A stretch of DNA of 64,000 nucleotides. It comes from Spirosoma sordidisoli (GTDB lineage: Bacteria > Bacteroidota > Bacteroidia > Cytophagales > Spirosomataceae). Positions 26,166 to 36,274 of this stretch are shown here, one piece after another; the stretch's first letter is position 1; each line of letters begins with the position of its first letter. The DNA is taken from assembly GCF_004138325.1 (NCBI RefSeq), contig NZ_SBLB01000004.1:652722-716721 (forward strand), written 5' to 3'. The position numbers were made by a program, and so were the translations under genes. Below the pieces are notes generated by a model, which saw only the letters and a program-made list of their open reading frames with translations, did not search any database and was not told the origin of the DNA.

Positions 26166-27269
26166 TTATTCATTCATCATTTGCACGAACTGATCGAACA
26201 GGTAGCGCGAGTCGTGCGGCCCCGGCGACGATTCGGGGTGGTACTGCACCGAGAAGGCGGGCTTATCCTTGCGCCGGATTCCTTCAATGGTGTTGTCGTT
26301 CAGGTTGACGTGCGTCAGTTCAACGTTACTATGATCCAGCACCTCTTCGGCCCGAACCGCAAAACCGTGGTTCTGCGACGTTACTTCGCAGCGGCCCGTG
26401 ATCAGGTTCTTGACCGGGTGGTTGAGGCCCCGGTGGCCGTTGTGCATTTTATAGGTCGAGATACCGCTGGCCAGCGACAGGATCTGGTGACCCAGGCAGA
26501 TGCCGAACACGGGTTTCTCTTCGTCCAGCACCTGCTTCACCGTTTCAACGGCATACGGCATAGCTGCGGGATCGCCCGGACCGTTTGCGATGAAGTAGCC
26601 ATTGGGTTTCCAGGCCGCCAGTTCAGCGTATGGCGTCCGGGCAGGGAATACCTTCGTGAATACGCCCCGCTCGTTGAAGTTGCTCAGGATGCTCCGTTTT
26701 ACGCCCAGGTCGAGCACGGCCACCCGCAGGCGGGATTCCGGATCACCCTGCTCGTACGATTCTCGTGTACTGACTTCCGACGATAACTCAAGTCCCTCCA
26801 TGTCGGGTACTTTGTGCAGTTCTGCCAGCAGGGCTGCCGGGTCCAGGATCTCCGACGAAATAATGCAGTTCATTACCCCTTTGGAGCGGATGTAGCGTAC
26901 CAGCTGCCTCGTATCGACACCGTGAATACCTACGATATTGGCCCGCTCGAAATAATCCTGCAACGATCCATCGGCGGTGTAGCGCGAGTGAATGTTCGAG
27001 AAGAAGTTGCAGACCATGCCCCGGATTTTCACGCTACCCGACTCCTGTTCAGCATCGTGTAACACGCCATAGTTACCAATGTGCGACGTGGTATTGATAA
27101 TAACCTGCCCATAATAGGAGGGGTCGGTATAGATTTCCTGATAACCGGTCATGCCGGTGTTGAAGCAAATCTCGCCCCCGGCGGTTCCTTTCTTACCGAG
27201 TGCCAGGCCTCGATATACCGTGCCGTCCTGTAAAACCAGCAGGGCTTCGGGTTGCTGCGTATGTTTCAT
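26166..27269 (-). CDS. carA: Carbamoyl-phosphate synthase, small (glutaminase) subunit
   Basis: Hydrolyses glutamine and channels ammonia to the large subunit CarB for carbamoyl phosphate, feeding arginine and pyrimidine synthesis in the cytoplasm. At 367 residues it has the normal length. The N-terminal CPSase_sm domain has FNTGMTGYQEIYTDPSYYGQ. The C-terminal class I glutaminase has the nucleophile Cys in PVFGICLGHQ and the His/Glu pair in VQYHPESSPGPHDS. carB is not in the window. The gene follows the ribosomal operon but is separated from rplQ by a strong terminator, and it has its own terminator downstream, so it is probably an independent unit. Confidence 0.97.
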   Translation of the reverse strand: MKHTQQPEALLVLQDGTVYRGLALGKKGTAGGEICFNTGMTGYQEIYTDPSYYGQVIINTTSHIGNYGVLHDAEQESGSVKIRGMVCNFFSNIHSRYTADGSLQDYFERANIVGIHGVDTRQLVRYIRSKGVMNCIISSEILDPAALLAELHKVPDMEGLELSSEVSTRESYEQGDPESRLRVAVLDLGVKRSILSNFNERGVFTKVFPARTPYAELAAWKPNGYFIANGPGDPAAMPYAVETVKQVLDEEKPVFGICLGHQILSLASGISTYKMHNGHRGLNHPVKNLITGRCEVTSQNHGFAVRAEEVLDHSNVELTHVNLNDNTIEGIRRKDKPAFSVQYHPESSPGPHDSRYLFDQFVQMMNE

Positions 27270-27295
27270 GAATGCGTTTTGGAATACAAAGGACT

Positions 27296-27327
27296 AAAAA
27301 AAAGGGTTAACCGATACCGGCTAACCC
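27296..27327 (-). terminator. Terminator at the end of the ribosomal protein operon
   Basis: A minus-strand hairpin (GGGTTA/TAACCC outer stem with an inner CCG/CGG pairing) is followed by eight T residues, 33 bp after the rplQ stop. It marks the end of the S10-spc-alpha cluster. Confidence 0.85.
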
Positions 27328-27359
27328 AATCTTATATTTCAGGCAGTGCGCCATCGGCT

Positions 27360-27992
27360 TTATTTTTTCTCGTCGTCGGTTGAAGCTTCAGGAGCAGCAG
27401 CATCCGTTGCAGGCGTCTCATCAGCAGGTGCTTCTGTCGACGTTTCAGCTACGGGCGCGGTCTCAACCTCGGCAGCCGGAGCCGCTTCAGCTGTAGGTGT
27501 TTCCGCAACTACCTCGGCAGCAACGGGTGCGGCTTCGGCAGCGCCAGCAGCCTGGCGAGCTCCACTACCCCGACGGCTCCGACGCGTTTTGGTCGTAGCA
27601 GCTGCTTTCTCGGCAGCAGCAGCCAGCAGCGTTTCGTTGAAGTCGACGAGTTCGATCAGGCAGGTTTCGGCATTGTCACCAGCCCGGTTGCCCAGCTTGA
27701 TGATCCGCGTGTAACCACCCGGACGGTCAGCGATCTTATCGGCTACCGTACCGAACAGTTCTTTAACCGTTTCTTTGTTCGTCAACGACTGAAACACCAC
27801 CCGGCGGTTCTGGTTGTTGTCTTCTTTAGCCCGCGTCAGGATGGGCTCCACGAATTTGCGGAGTTCTTTTGCCTTGGCAAGCGTCGTTTCGATCCGCTTG
27901 TGCAGGATCAGCGACGAAGCCATGTTCTGCAACATCGCTTCGCGGTGCGAGTGCGTCCGGCTGAGGTGATTATCTTTCTTACCGTGTCTCAT
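27360..27992 (-). CDS. rplQ: 50S ribosomal protein L17 with C-terminal extension
   Basis: The L17 core spans about residues 1-121 and begins [20 protein letters not shown], matching bacterial L17. It is followed by an extension of nearly 90 residues: first a basic segment ([10 protein letters not shown]), then an Ala/Glu/Thr/Pro-rich acidic tail ending DDEKK. Many Bacteroidota L17 proteins have such a tail, and its role is unknown. This is the last gene of the operon, followed by a strong terminator. Confidence 0.97.
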   Translation of the reverse strand: MRHGKKDNHLSRTHSHREAMLQNMASSLILHKRIETTLAKAKELRKFVEPILTRAKEDNNQNRRVVFQSLTNKETVKELFGTVADKIADRPGGYTRIIKLGNRAGDNAETCLIELVDFNETLLAAAAEKAAATTKTRRSRRGSGARQAAGAAEAAPVAAEVVAETPTAEAAPAAEVETAPVAETSTEAPADETPATDAAAPEASTDDEKK

Positions 27993-28001
27993 TGTTATCT
28001 T

Positions 28002-28062
28002 GGCTTAGGGCTTGGGGCAAAGAGCATGGGGCAATTTCTCCCGATGTCCAAAGCCCTAGGCC
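28002..28062. repeat. Imperfect GGGCTT-rich palindrome between rpoA and rplQ
   Basis: The left arm GGCTTAGGGCTTGGGGC (28002-28018) and right arm CCAAAGCCCTAGGCC (28048-28062) are imperfect complements. A similar element lies at 40276-40335 between rplV and rpsS. They may be decayed copies of one interspersed repeat or transcript-stabilising hairpins. Confidence 0.45.
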
Positions 28063-28069
28063 CGAAATC

Positions 28070-29059
28070 TTAATCTTCGTCTAGTCTGTACTTAGCGACG
28101 TCCATACCGAACGTCAGGTTTTTCTCAGCAACCAGTTGCTCAAGCTCCGTCAATGATTTCTTACCGAAGTTGCGGAATTTCATCATGTCTGAAATCTCAA
28201 GCCGAACCAGGTCACCCAACGTCCGAACGTCAGCTGACTTAAGGCAGTTGTAAGCCCGCACCGACAGGTCAAGATCAGCCAGCGAGGTTTTCAACAGCTT
28301 GCGCATGTGCAGTACTTCTTCGTCAACGACGTTTTCTTCTTCCGGCTTAGCCGTTTCAAAAGTCATCGTCTGATCCGAGAACAGCATGAAGTGCTGAATC
28401 AGGATGTAAGCAGCTCCTTTGAGCGCTTCTTCGGGGTGAATGGATCCATCGGTTTCGATGTCCAGCAGCAGCCGTTCATAGTCGGTCTTCTGCTCAACCC
28501 GCGTGTTCTCAACGCTGTACTTTACATTCTTGATCGGCGTGTAGATGGCATCGATCGGGATGTGACCAAACGGCAGCTCATTGGCGCGTGGCTCATCGGC
28601 AGGAACGTAGCCCCGGCCTTTCTCAACGAAGATTTCCATCTCCAGATCCCGGGTATCATCGATATGGCAAATCTCCAGTTCGGGATTCAGCACTTCGAAC
28701 GACGGCGAGAACTTCGATATATCACCAGCCTTCAGAACAGACTGCTTTTTGATATTAACCGTAATTTTGTTGTCGACCATGTCGTTGATCTTCTTGAAAC
28801 GAACCATTTTCAGGTTCAGAATGATCTCCGTCACATCTTCAACGACGCCCTCAATGGACGAGAATTCGTGCAGCACACCGGGGAATTTTACGCTCGTAAT
28901 AGCATACCCTTCCAGCGACGACAGCAGAATCCGCCGAAGCGCGTTACCGATTGTTACACCGTATCCTTTCTCAAGGGGTTTAAATTCAAATACCCCGTGA
29001 AAGTCGTCGGCTTTCTCCACGACGACTTTGTCGGGCATTTGGAACGCTAAAATGGACAT
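28070..29059 (-). CDS. rpoA: RNA polymerase alpha subunit
   Basis: A 329-residue scaffold subunit that dimerises to start polymerase assembly. The N-terminal domain (about 1-230) has [26 protein letters not shown], the dimer and beta-contact helix. A linker rich in Glu ([10 protein letters not shown]) leads to the C-terminal domain (about 255-325), with [22 protein letters not shown] and [15 protein letters not shown], which contacts UP-element DNA and activators. It lies between rpsD and rplQ, the usual alpha-operon order. The gap to rpsD is 180 bp and carries a palindromic repeat. Confidence 0.98.
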   Translation of the reverse strand: MSILAFQMPDKVVVEKADDFHGVFEFKPLEKGYGVTIGNALRRILLSSLEGYAITSVKFPGVLHEFSSIEGVVEDVTEIILNLKMVRFKKINDMVDNKITVNIKKQSVLKAGDISKFSPSFEVLNPELEICHIDDTRDLEMEIFVEKGRGYVPADEPRANELPFGHIPIDAIYTPIKNVKYSVENTRVEQKTDYERLLLDIETDGSIHPEEALKGAAYILIQHFMLFSDQTMTFETAKPEEENVVDEEVLHMRKLLKTSLADLDLSVRAYNCLKSADVRTLGDLVRLEISDMMKFRNFGKKSLTELEQLVAEKNLTFGMDVAKYRLDED

Positions 29060-29113
29060 ACGTTTCGTATTGTTTACAGCAGTTCTCTGCCTTGGCGTGA
29101 AGACTCAAAAAGA

Positions 29114-29197
29114 GTTTTCAGTTTTTCGGTTGGATGGTTCCGGTCAAACGACCGCCTTTACGAGGTTCACAACCGAAAACTGCAAAACCGTAAACTA
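29114..29197. repeat. Palindromic element, AGTTTTCGGTT family, copy 1 (rpsD-rpoA gap)
   Basis: The arms AGTTTTTCGGTTG (29121-29133) and CAACCGAAAACT (29171-29182) are complementary except for one extra T. Further TTTTC/GAAAA-type sequence lies outside. Relatives occur at 30934-31011 and 38907-38980. Confidence 0.6.
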
Positions 29198-29239
29198 TAT
29201 ATGAAGGCAGCAGAACCCCTTGGAGTTCTGCCAGCCCGA

Positions 29240-29845
29240 TTACTTCGAATACAATTCGACGATGGCCTGCTCGTTGAAGTTCTCCGGAATCTGGTCGCGC
29301 TCAGGGTAGCTGATGAACTTACCCGTCATTTGCGTACCGTCCCACTCTACCCAGTTGTACCGCTTGGTGTTGCGGGCCGACAGGCTCGAGGTAACGGCTT
29401 CCAGCGACTTCGACTTTTCCCGAACGCCGATCAGCTGACCTGGCTTGAGGGAATACGATGGGATGTTGACTACTTCACCATCAACAATGATGTGCTTGTG
29501 CGACACCAGCTGACGAGCCGCCCGGCGTGACGAAGCGATACCCATGCGGTAAACGGTGTTGTCGAGACGAGCTTCGCACAGTTTGAGCAGGTTTTCACCC
29601 GTAATGCCCTCCCGAACCTGAGCCCGGTGGAACAAGGCACGGAACTGGCGTTCCAGAATGCCATAGGTGTATTTCACTTTTTGCTTTTCCAGCAATTGGA
29701 GTGCGTATTCAGACTGCTTCCGCTTACGACCCCGACCGTGCATACCCGGTCCGTAATTCTTTTTCTGAAGCGCTTTGCTCGGTCCGAGAATCGGCTCACC
29801 GAACTTGCGCGAAATTTTGGCTTTTGGCCCTGTGTAACGTGCCAT
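29240..29845 (-). CDS. rpsD: 30S ribosomal protein S4
   Basis: A 201-residue primary 16S rRNA-binding protein of the 30S body. It begins [20 protein letters not shown]. The S4 RNA-binding fold ([39 protein letters not shown]) sits at about 95-140. In many bacteria S4 represses its own operon; no obvious leader for that is visible here. It has the usual position between rpsK and rpoA. Confidence 0.98.
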   Translation of the reverse strand: MARYTGPKAKISRKFGEPILGPSKALQKKNYGPGMHGRGRKRKQSEYALQLLEKQKVKYTYGILERQFRALFHRAQVREGITGENLLKLCEARLDNTVYRMGIASSRRAARQLVSHKHIIVDGEVVNIPSYSLKPGQLIGVREKSKSLEAVTSSLSARNTKRYNWVEWDGTQMTGKFISYPERDQIPENFNEQAIVELYSK

Positions 29846-29923
29846 TCTTTAATGAATGAATAATTGTGAAACATTGGACAGACACAACCAAATGTCGCCT
29901 GCCCCTATTCATGTCATCCGTTA

Positions 29924-30319
29924 TTATACGCGACGACGTTTTGGCGGCCGGCATCCATTGTGCGGCAGCGGGGTAATATCACGGATTGTAGTTACTTCGA
30001 TACCCGAGTTCTGAATGGTACGGATAGCCGACTCACGGCCTGATCCCGGACCTTTCACGAATACTTCGGCTTTCCGCATACCCAGGTCGTGAGCAACGGC
30101 AGCACAGTTCTGAGCAGCCGTCTGGGCGGCATAGGGCGTGTTCTTCTTCGAACCACGGAATCCCATTTTACCAGCCGACGCCCAGGAGATAACCTGGCCG
30201 TTCATGTTGGTGATCGAAATAATAATGTTGTTGAACGTAGCCCGGATGTGTACCTGACCAACGGGTTCAACAATTACTACCCGCTTTTTCGCTTTGTCTT
30301 TGCGTTTTGCTTGAGCCAT
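29924..30319 (-). CDS. rpsK: 30S ribosomal protein S11
   Basis: A 131-residue platform protein of the 30S subunit. It has a lysine-rich N-terminus ([18 protein letters not shown]), [19 protein letters not shown] and the C-terminal [17 protein letters not shown], all typical of S11. It is flanked by rpsM upstream (108 bp) and rpsD downstream (78 bp). Confidence 0.98.
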   Translation of the reverse strand: MAQAKRKDKAKKRVVIVEPVGQVHIRATFNNIIISITNMNGQVISWASAGKMGFRGSKKNTPYAAQTAAQNCAAVAHDLGMRKAEVFVKGPGSGRESAIRTIQNSGIEVTTIRDITPLPHNGCRPPKRRRV

Positions 30320-30427
30320 TGTTTTGAGGTAATCGTCAGTGTGTCACGGGATGTCATTACTTACCACCGGCTGATGAACAACCCAATGATGTCAAATGAT
30401 CCAGCATGACCATGAGCGACCAGTTTA

Positions 30428-30805
30428 TTACTTGGTTACTTTCTTCTTGTTAGCAACTGTCTTACGCTTGCCTTTGCGGGTACGCGAGTTGTTCTTGGTG
30501 TGCTGACCCCGAACCGGCAGGCCCTTGCGGTGACGCAGACCCCGGTAGCAACCGATGTCCATCAGACGCTTGATGCTCAACTGAACTTCGGAGCGCAGTT
30601 GACCTTCAACTTTGTATTCGCTCGAGATGGCGTTACGCACTGCGCTCGCTTCATCGTCAGACCACTCACTGGCCTTCTTGTCAACACTGATACCAGCGTC
30701 GGTCAAGATCTTCTTCGCCCGGCTACGACCAATGCCGTAGATATAAGTCAGCGCAATCTCACCGCGCTTCTTGTCCGGGATATCAACACCTGCAATACGT
30801 GCCAT
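30428..30805 (-). CDS. rpsM: 30S ribosomal protein S13
   Basis: A 125-residue head protein of the 30S subunit that bridges to the 50S and contacts P-site t[24 protein letters not shown] and the C-terminal [19 protein letters not shown] are family signatures. It starts two bases after the rpmJ stop. Confidence 0.98.
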   Translation of the reverse strand: MARIAGVDIPDKKRGEIALTYIYGIGRSRAKKILTDAGISVDKKASEWSDDEASAVRNAISSEYKVEGQLRSEVQLSIKRLMDIGCYRGLRHRKGLPVRGQHTKNNSRTRKGKRKTVANKKKVTK

Positions 30806-30807
30806 GC

Positions 30808-30924
30808 TTAGCCTTGTCTTTGTTTGTAACGGGGATTCTTTTTGTTGATCACGTACAGCTTGCCTTTCCGACGGATCACGATGCAGTCTTCACTGCGCTT
30901 CTTAATCGACGCTTTAACTTTCAT
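30808..30924 (-). CDS. rpmJ: 50S ribosomal protein L36
   Basis: A 38-residue basic protein read directly from the sequence: it begins [20 protein letters not shown] and ends NPRYKQRQG. The zinc-ribbon form of L36 has four metal ligands, but here only one Cys is seen (residue 14), so this is the zinc-free (C-minus) type. It lies between infA and rpsM, the normal place. Confidence 0.95.
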   Translation of the reverse strand: MKVKASIKKRSEDCIVIRRKGKLYVINKKNPRYKQRQG

Positions 30925-30933
30925 GGTTTAAAA

Positions 30934-31011
30934 AGTTTTCGGTCTTTGGTTTCCGGTTTTCAACACTTCGATTGATAGCCAACCGAAACCTGTAAACCGA
31001 AAACTGTAAAC
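30934..31011. repeat. Palindromic element, AGTTTTCGGTT family, copy 2 (infA-rpmJ gap)
   Basis: AGTTTTCGGT at the left end is complementary to ACCGAAAACT at the right end, and inner GGTTTCCGGTT/AACCGAAACC segments pair imperfectly. It fills nearly the whole gap between infA and rpmJ. Confidence 0.6.
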
Positions 31012-31230
31012 TCATTTATACCGGTACACAATCCGCGCCTTACTTAAATCATAAGGCGACATTTCTAACTTTACGCGGTCTCCTGGCAAAATCTTGATGT
31101 AGTTCATCCGCATTTTGCCGGAGATGTGAGCGATTACCTCGTGCTTGTTGGCCAACTCGACCCGAAACATAGCATTCGATAATGCCTCCAAAATCACACC
31201 GTCCTGTTCTATAGAATTCTGCTTTGCCAT
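31012..31230 (-). CDS. infA: Translation initiation factor IF-1
   Basis: A 72-residue OB-fold protein that occupies the ribosomal A site during initiation. It begins [20 protein letters not shown] and has [20 protein letters not shown] and the C-terminal [12 protein letters not shown], all canonical. Its start is 7 bp after the map stop. Confidence 0.98.
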   Translation of the reverse strand: MAKQNSIEQDGVILEALSNAMFRVELANKHEVIAHISGKMRMNYIKILPGDRVKLEMSPYDLSKARIVYRYK

Positions 31231-31237
31231 GTCTGCT

Positions 31238-32077
31238 TTAAGCCGCTACTAAATCCTGTGTTTCAACCATCAGGCTCGTGTTAGCAGTGACGGCCTCGAT
31301 GTACTCGAAGGTGGTCAAAATTTCAGCCTTACCTTTCCGTACGGCAACCGTATGTTCAAAGTGGGCCGAAGGCTTCCGGTCAATAGTCCGGATTGTCCAG
31401 CCATCTCTGTCCTGGGTGATGCCTTTTTTACCGAAGTTGATCATCGGCTCAATAGCCAGCACCATACCTTCACGTAGCCGTGGCCCTTGTCCGCGTTTAC
31501 CGTAGTTAGGAACTTCGGGGGCTTCATGCAGATCCTGACCGACGCCATGTCCTACCAGCTCCCGAACAACAGAGTAGCCAAATTTCTCGGTATAGGTCTG
31601 AATAGCAAAACCGATATCCCCTACCCGATTACCTTCTACGGCTTTCTCAGCGCCAATGTATACCGACTCTTTGGTCCGGGCCAGTAGCCGACGAATCGCC
31701 GGGTTTACATCACCGACCGGGTAAGTGTAGGCACTATCGCTGTGATAGCCGTTCAGCTTTACGCCACAGTCGACCGAGATGATGTCGCCATCACGTAACT
31801 CATACCGACTGGGGAATCCGTGAACCACTACGTCGTTGACCGAAATGCAGAGGGAAGCCGGAAATTTATTGAATCCCAGGAAAGAAGGGATACCACCGTT
31901 GTCTCTAATAAACGTTTCAGCAACTACATCCAGTTCCTTTGTCGTGACTCCAGGCCGGATCAGCTTTGCCACTTCGGCATGCGCTTTTCCGAGTACCTGC
32001 GCGCTGATTTTGATGAGGGCGATTTCTTCATCGCTCCTCAGAAAAATCATCTTGTCTTTTTTATCAGAACCAGCCAT
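31238..32077 (-). CDS. map: Type I methionine aminopeptidase
   Basis: Removes the N-terminal methionine from nascent proteins. The 279-residue pita-bread fold shows [22 protein letters not shown] and [14 protein letters not shown] (two metal Asp ligands), [18 protein letters not shown] (His ligand and catalytic His), AIEPMIN and a final FEHTVAV Glu ligand. The position between secY and infA is standard in Bacteroidota, and the spacing to secY is 5 bp. Confidence 0.97.
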   Translation of the reverse strand: MAGSDKKDKMIFLRSDEEIALIKISAQVLGKAHAEVAKLIRPGVTTKELDVVAETFIRDNGGIPSFLGFNKFPASLCISVNDVVVHGFPSRYELRDGDIISVDCGVKLNGYHSDSAYTYPVGDVNPAIRRLLARTKESVYIGAEKAVEGNRVGDIGFAIQTYTEKFGYSVVRELVGHGVGQDLHEAPEVPNYGKRGQGPRLREGMVLAIEPMINFGKKGITQDRDGWTIRTIDRKPSAHFEHTVAVRKGKAEILTTFEYIEAVTANTSLMVETQDLVAA

Positions 32078-32082
32078 TGTCT

Positions 32083-33405
32083 TTAGGCTATTGCTGCCGT
32101 CTCGCTTGTTGTCCGGCCCTGTACCCGACCCGATTTCATCAGGCCTTCGTACCGGCGCATTAACAGATAACTCTCCACTTGCTGCAGGGTATCCAGCACC
32201 ACACCGACCATGATCAGCAACGACGTACCGCCGAAGAACTGGGCAAAGCCGCTTGTCATACCGAACAGGTTAGCGATAGCGGGCAGAATAGCCACGATCG
32301 CCAGCATGATACCCCCCGGCAGCGTGATCCGGTCCAGAACGGTTCCGATGTAATCGGAGGTTTGAATACCAGGCTTAACGCCGGGGATAAACCCACCACT
32401 CCGCTTCATGTCATCAGCAATCTGGTTTGGGTTAACCGAGATAGCCGTGTAGAAGAACGTGAAGACAATGATCAGCAGCGCGAAGAGCACATTGTACTGC
32501 CAGGATGTATAGCTGGCGAATGCGTTCTGAACACTGGCGGCAAAGTCGCTTTTATCCGCAAACAGCTGGGCTACGTAGCCCGGAATGAACATCAGCGCCT
32601 GGGCAAAGATGATCGGCATAACACCGGCTGCGTTTAGCTTCAACGGCAGATACTGCCGCTGACCACCCACTACTTTGTTTCCAATAACCTGCTTGGCATA
32701 CTGAATCGGAATCCGGCGAACGGCCTGCGTCAGTACAACAGCGCCCATGACAACGAAATACAGGGCAACCAGCTCAAGTACGAACAGGAGCACCCCTGAT
32801 GATCCGCGCGACTGAGCTTCGCCGATGATAGCACCCGGAAGCCGCGACACGATACCGATCATAATGATCATGGATATACCATTACCGATACCCTTATCTG
32901 TGATCCGCTCACCGAGCCACATGCAGAAAATAGTACCTGAAGTCAGTATAAACAGCGACGAAATGGTAAACAGGCCCCGATCAATCAGGAGTGCTTCCTG
33001 CGGAATGGTTGTGTTTACGTACGTAATCGCCTGAACCGCTGTTACACCGATGGTCAGTATGCGCGTGATTTGATTTAACCGCTTACGCCCCGACTCACCT
33101 TCCTTCTGCATCTTCTGGAAGTAAGGCAGAGCCAGCGTCAACAGCTGAATGGCGATCGATGCCGAAATGTACGGCATGATGCCTAATGCAAAAATCGACG
33201 CTTTGCTGAACGCACCTCCTAAAAAAGTGTCTAACAAACCGAGCAGACCCTGGGGGTTCAGATTCAGTTTGTTGGGGTCAACACCCGGCAACACGATAGC
33301 TGAACCAAGGCGAAACGCCGTGATGAAAAGCAATGTGTTGAGGATTCGACTCCGCAACTCGTCAATTGCAAAAATATTCTTAAACGTGGTGATGAGTCGG
33401 TTCAT
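32083..33405 (-). CDS. secY: Preprotein translocase subunit SecY
   Basis: The central 440-residue channel of the Sec translocon, with ten membrane helices. It opens MNRLITTFKNIFAIDELRSRILNT. Typical segments are the plug-side GVDPNKLNLNPQGLLG, LGIMPYISASIAIQLLT and the cytoplasmic loop ADDMKRSGGFIPGVKPGIQTSDYI. It exports the envelope proteins encoded elsewhere in the window. It lies in the spc-type block after rplO. Confidence 0.98.
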   Translation of the reverse strand: MNRLITTFKNIFAIDELRSRILNTLLFITAFRLGSAIVLPGVDPNKLNLNPQGLLGLLDTFLGGAFSKASIFALGIMPYISASIAIQLLTLALPYFQKMQKEGESGRKRLNQITRILTIGVTAVQAITYVNTTIPQEALLIDRGLFTISSLFILTSGTIFCMWLGERITDKGIGNGISMIIMIGIVSRLPGAIIGEAQSRGSSGVLLFVLELVALYFVVMGAVVLTQAVRRIPIQYAKQVIGNKVVGGQRQYLPLKLNAAGVMPIIFAQALMFIPGYVAQLFADKSDFAASVQNAFASYTSWQYNVLFALLIIVFTFFYTAISVNPNQIADDMKRSGGFIPGVKPGIQTSDYIGTVLDRITLPGGIMLAIVAILPAIANLFGMTSGFAQFFGGTSLLIMVGVVLDTLQQVESYLLMRRYEGLMKSGRVQGRTTSETAAIA

Positions 33406-33438
33406 ACAGGTACGGCGGCTGTTGCCGCGCTCACACGG

Positions 33439-33915
33439 TTAGTTCGCTGCTTCCTCTTTAGCTGGTTTTGTCGGCACAATGGCCTTGCCACCTGCTTTCT
33501 CAATGGCTTCTTTAGCGCTGGTAGAGAAGGCGTGCGCATGCACTTCAATGGCCGACGTAATTTCGCCCCGGCTCAGCACTTTGATCAGGTCCTTCTTGCT
33601 GACCAGACCGTGCGTTACCATGAAATCAAAATCAACGACCGTAACCTTGGTTTCGTCAACCAAAGCCTGGATCGAATCGAGATTGAGGGGTTTGTACTCA
33701 ACGCGGTTGATGTTCTTGAAACCGAATTTCGGTACACGCCGTTGCAGCGGCATCTGACCACCTTCAAAGTGGATTTTACGGCTATAGCCCGAGCGCGACT
33801 GCGCTCCTTTGTGGCCACGGGTAGACGTACCGCCCATCCCCGAGCCTTGCCCGCGTCCGACTCGCTTGCGCTCTCTGACGGAACCTTTTGCCGGTCTAAG
33901 GTTGCTTAAGTTCAT
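33439..33915 (-). CDS. rplO: 50S ribosomal protein L15
   Basis: A 158-residue late-assembly protein of the 50S subunit. The N-terminal basic, glycine-rich tail NLSNLRPAKGSVRERKRVGRG and GGTSTRGHKGAQSRSGYSR are diagnostic. It is followed by secY, 33 bp downstream. Confidence 0.97.
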   Translation of the reverse strand: MNLSNLRPAKGSVRERKRVGRGQGSGMGGTSTRGHKGAQSRSGYSRKIHFEGGQMPLQRRVPKFGFKNINRVEYKPLNLDSIQALVDETKVTVVDFDFMVTHGLVSKKDLIKVLSRGEITSAIEVHAHAFSTSAKEAIEKAGGKAIVPTKPAKEEAAN

Positions 33916-34011
33916 TGTGTTAGTAGTAAAAAGATGATTCTTTTGACCCTATGTCACGACGCAGACAGAGATGTCGGCGCGGACAGAAAGCCAAAAGAAT
34001 CGCAAAGATAC

Positions 34012-34191
34012 TTAAATTTCTTCAACCCGCACTAAGTGTTGGACCTTGTTAATGGCTCCTTTCATTGCGTCGTTGAATTCAACTTCAACGCTACGGTTGA
34101 TTTTGCCCAAGCCCAACGACTTGATGGCGTTTTTCTGCGTTTGCGGCCGCTTGATCGTGCTTCTGATCTGCGTGATGCGTACCCGTGCCAT
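34012..34191 (-). CDS. rpmD: 50S ribosomal protein L30
   Basis: A 59-residue protein read from the sequence. It begins MARVRITQIRSTIKRPQTQK, with AIKSLGLGKINRSVEV in the middle and LVRVEEI at the end, which is the bacterial L30 pattern. It lies between rpsE (11 bp upstream) and rplO (96 bp downstream). Confidence 0.96.
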   Translation of the reverse strand: MARVRITQIRSTIKRPQTQKNAIKSLGLGKINRSVEVEFNDAMKGAINKVQHLVRVEEI

Positions 34192-34202
34192 GTTGCTGTT
34201 GG

Positions 34203-34721
34203 TTAACCGTTAAATACTTTGGCTACGCTGATCTGGCGCTGGAACGCTACCTGGTGAGGCAGACGCATTTTCAGCAGTGCATCAAGCGTGGCTTTAACTA
34301 CGTTGTGCGGGTTTGACGACCCCTTCGATTTTGCCAGGATGTCATGTACACCAGCTGACTCGAGAACGGCGCGCATAGCACCACCCGCGATCAGACCAGT
34401 ACCAGGAGCGGCCGGTTTCAGGAGCACAAAGCCACCGCTGAACTTACCTTCCATTTCGTGAGGTACCGTGCGCTTCAGGAGCGGCACTTGCACCAGGTTC
34501 TTCTTGGCGTCTTCTACACCTTTGGCAATGGCGTCCGTTACTTCGTTGGCTTTGCCCAATCCGTAACCAACTACGCCGTTACCGTCGCCGACGACGACGA
34601 TGGCCGAGAAACTAAACCGGCGACCACCTTTCACCACCTTCGCTACGCGGTTGATGGCCACCACCTTTTCTTTCAGGTCGGCTTCGTTAAATTTTGTCGG
34701 TCTTGCTGCGTTCGTGTTCAT
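34203..34721 (-). CDS. rpsE: 30S ribosomal protein S5
   Basis: A 172-residue protein important for decoding accuracy and tRNA selection. The double-stranded RNA-binding fold has [20 protein letters not shown] and [20 protein letters not shown], followed by the C-terminal [20 protein letters not shown] domain. It has the standard spc order between rplR and rpmD. Confidence 0.98.
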   Translation of the reverse strand: MNTNAARPTKFNEADLKEKVVAINRVAKVVKGGRRFSFSAIVVVGDGNGVVGYGLGKANEVTDAIAKGVEDAKKNLVQVPLLKRTVPHEMEGKFSGGFVLLKPAAPGTGLIAGGAMRAVLESAGVHDILAKSKGSSNPHNVVKATLDALLKMRLPHQVAFQRQISVAKVFNG

Positions 34722-34737
34722 TGCTTCGCGCTATCGC

Positions 34738-35091
34738 TTAAAACTTGAGGCCACCCTCGCGGGCTGCATCGGCCAGTGCTTTTACTTTACCGTGGTACAG
34801 GTAGCCGTTACGGTCGAACACGACGGCGTCGATGTTCTTGGCAAGTGCTTTTTCGGCAAGCCGCTGTCCGACTTTTTTCGCCGTTTCGACAGTGTTACCT
34901 TCTGTCTCGCTTTTCAGTTCAACCGAGGAAGCGGAAGCCAGCGTGTTGCCGGCAACGTCATCGATCAGTTGAGCATAGATCGCTTTATTCGAGCGAAACA
35001 CTGACAAACGGGGGCGTTCTGCCGTACCCGACACCTTGGCCCGGATACCGAACTTAATCCGTTGTCTTCTTTCTTGTTTATTCGTTGCCAT
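34738..35091 (-). CDS. rplR: 50S ribosomal protein L18
   Basis: A 117-residue 5S rRNA-binding protein. [40 protein letters not shown] and the C-terminal [20 protein letters not shown] match the family. It is spaced 121 bp from rplF and 16 bp from rpsE. Confidence 0.98.
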   Translation of the reverse strand: MATNKQERRQRIKFGIRAKVSGTAERPRLSVFRSNKAIYAQLIDDVAGNTLASASSVELKSETEGNTVETAKKVGQRLAEKALAKNIDAVVFDRNGYLYHGKVKALADAAREGGLKF

Positions 35092-35212
35092 GTTATTTGA
35101 TTCCGACCAAATAGGCGATTTAAGTTGTCATGGATGGCCATTGTCGGCCGGTAATCGTCACGAGCCGTAGTCTTATGTACCACAGCCGGACAAGTAACGA
35201 CCAGCTAATGAC

Positions 35213-35770
35213 TTATTTCTTAGACGAAGATTTACCAGCTTTCCGACGAACCTGCTCGCCAATGAAGCGGATACCTTTGCCTTTGTACGGCTCAACTTTA
35301 CGCAGCGAGCGGATTTTGGCCGCTACATCGCCCAGCAGTTGTTTGTCTGATCCTTCCAGATATACTTTCGGGTTTTGACCTTTTTCCGTAACGGCTGTTA
35401 CTTTCACCTCGCTCGGCACGGCTACGTACACGTTGTGCGAGTAGCCCAGCTGCAGTTCGAGAATGTTGTTGGCAACCGACGCTTTGTAACCAACCCCGAT
35501 TACCTCGAGATCCAGTTTGAAGCCTTCGCTTACACCCGTAACCATGTTATTGACCAGCGAGCGGTACAGTCCGTGCAGCGCTTTGTGGCGCTTCTGCTCC
35601 GTGGGGCGTGACACCTGGATCTGACCATCTTCAACGGCTACCGAAATATCCGGGTCAATCGGTTGGGTCAGCGTTCCTTTAGGCCCTTTTACTGTTACGA
35701 CGTTATCATCGTTCACAGTCAGCGTTACGTTGCTGGGCAGGGCAATGGGTTTCTTACCTATGCGTGACAT
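35213..35770 (-). CDS. rplF: 50S ribosomal protein L6
   Basis: A 185-residue protein near the GTPase-associated region of the 50S subunit. The ATG at 35770 gives the canonical MSRIGKKPIALPSNV; an in-frame ATG ten codons upstream would overlap rpsH and was not used. The C-terminal RNA-binding motif RSLRKVEPYKGKGIRF is present, with a lysine-rich end (RKAGKSSSKK). Confidence 0.97.
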   Translation of the reverse strand: MSRIGKKPIALPSNVTLTVNDDNVVTVKGPKGTLTQPIDPDISVAVEDGQIQVSRPTEQKRHKALHGLYRSLVNNMVTGVSEGFKLDLEVIGVGYKASVANNILELQLGYSHNVYVAVPSEVKVTAVTEKGQNPKVYLEGSDKQLLGDVAAKIRSLRKVEPYKGKGIRFIGEQVRRKAGKSSSKK

Positions 35771-35784
35771 CGTTCTATTTCGGA

Positions 35785-36183
35785 TTAATACACGTAACAT
35801 AATACTTCACCACCGACGTTCAGCGTTTTGGCTTCTTTGTCGGTCATGAGCCCTTTCGAGGTCGACAGGATGGCAACACCCAGCCCGTTATAGATGCGCG
35901 GCAGATTGTCGGCACCCCGGTACTGACGCAGACCCGGACGGCTGATGCGTTGTAGATCAACGATCGCCGACTGTTTGGTCGTCGGGTTGTACTTCAGGGC
36001 GATTTTAATCGTTCCCTGTGGAGTGCTATCGTCGAACTTGTAGTTCTGGATATATCCTTTTTCGTACAGGATCTTCGTAATTTCTTTCTTTATGTTGGAA
36101 GCAGGGATTTCCACGACCCGGTGCTTCGCCCGGATAGCGTTTCTGACGCGGGTCAGATAATCTGCTATAGGATCTGTATTCAT
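35785..36183 (-). CDS. rpsH: 30S ribosomal protein S8
   Basis: A 132-residue central-domain rRNA-binding protein. It has [29 protein letters not shown] at the N-terminus and [20 protein letters not shown] at the C-terminal RNA-binding site. In E. coli S8 represses the spc operon; no target structure was identified here. It lies between rpsN and rplF. Confidence 0.98.
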   Translation of the reverse strand: MNTDPIADYLTRVRNAIRAKHRVVEIPASNIKKEITKILYEKGYIQNYKFDDSTPQGTIKIALKYNPTTKQSAIVDLQRISRPGLRQYRGADNLPRIYNGLGVAILSTSKGLMTDKEAKTLNVGGEVLCYVY

Positions 36184-36274
36184 TCTTAGCGTTGCGTTAC
36201 TTGCAAACCCCTGTTTCCGAAAGAGTTCGCAAAATTACGGAAACTGAATTACAAATGATAGTAGGGTCTGGAAA

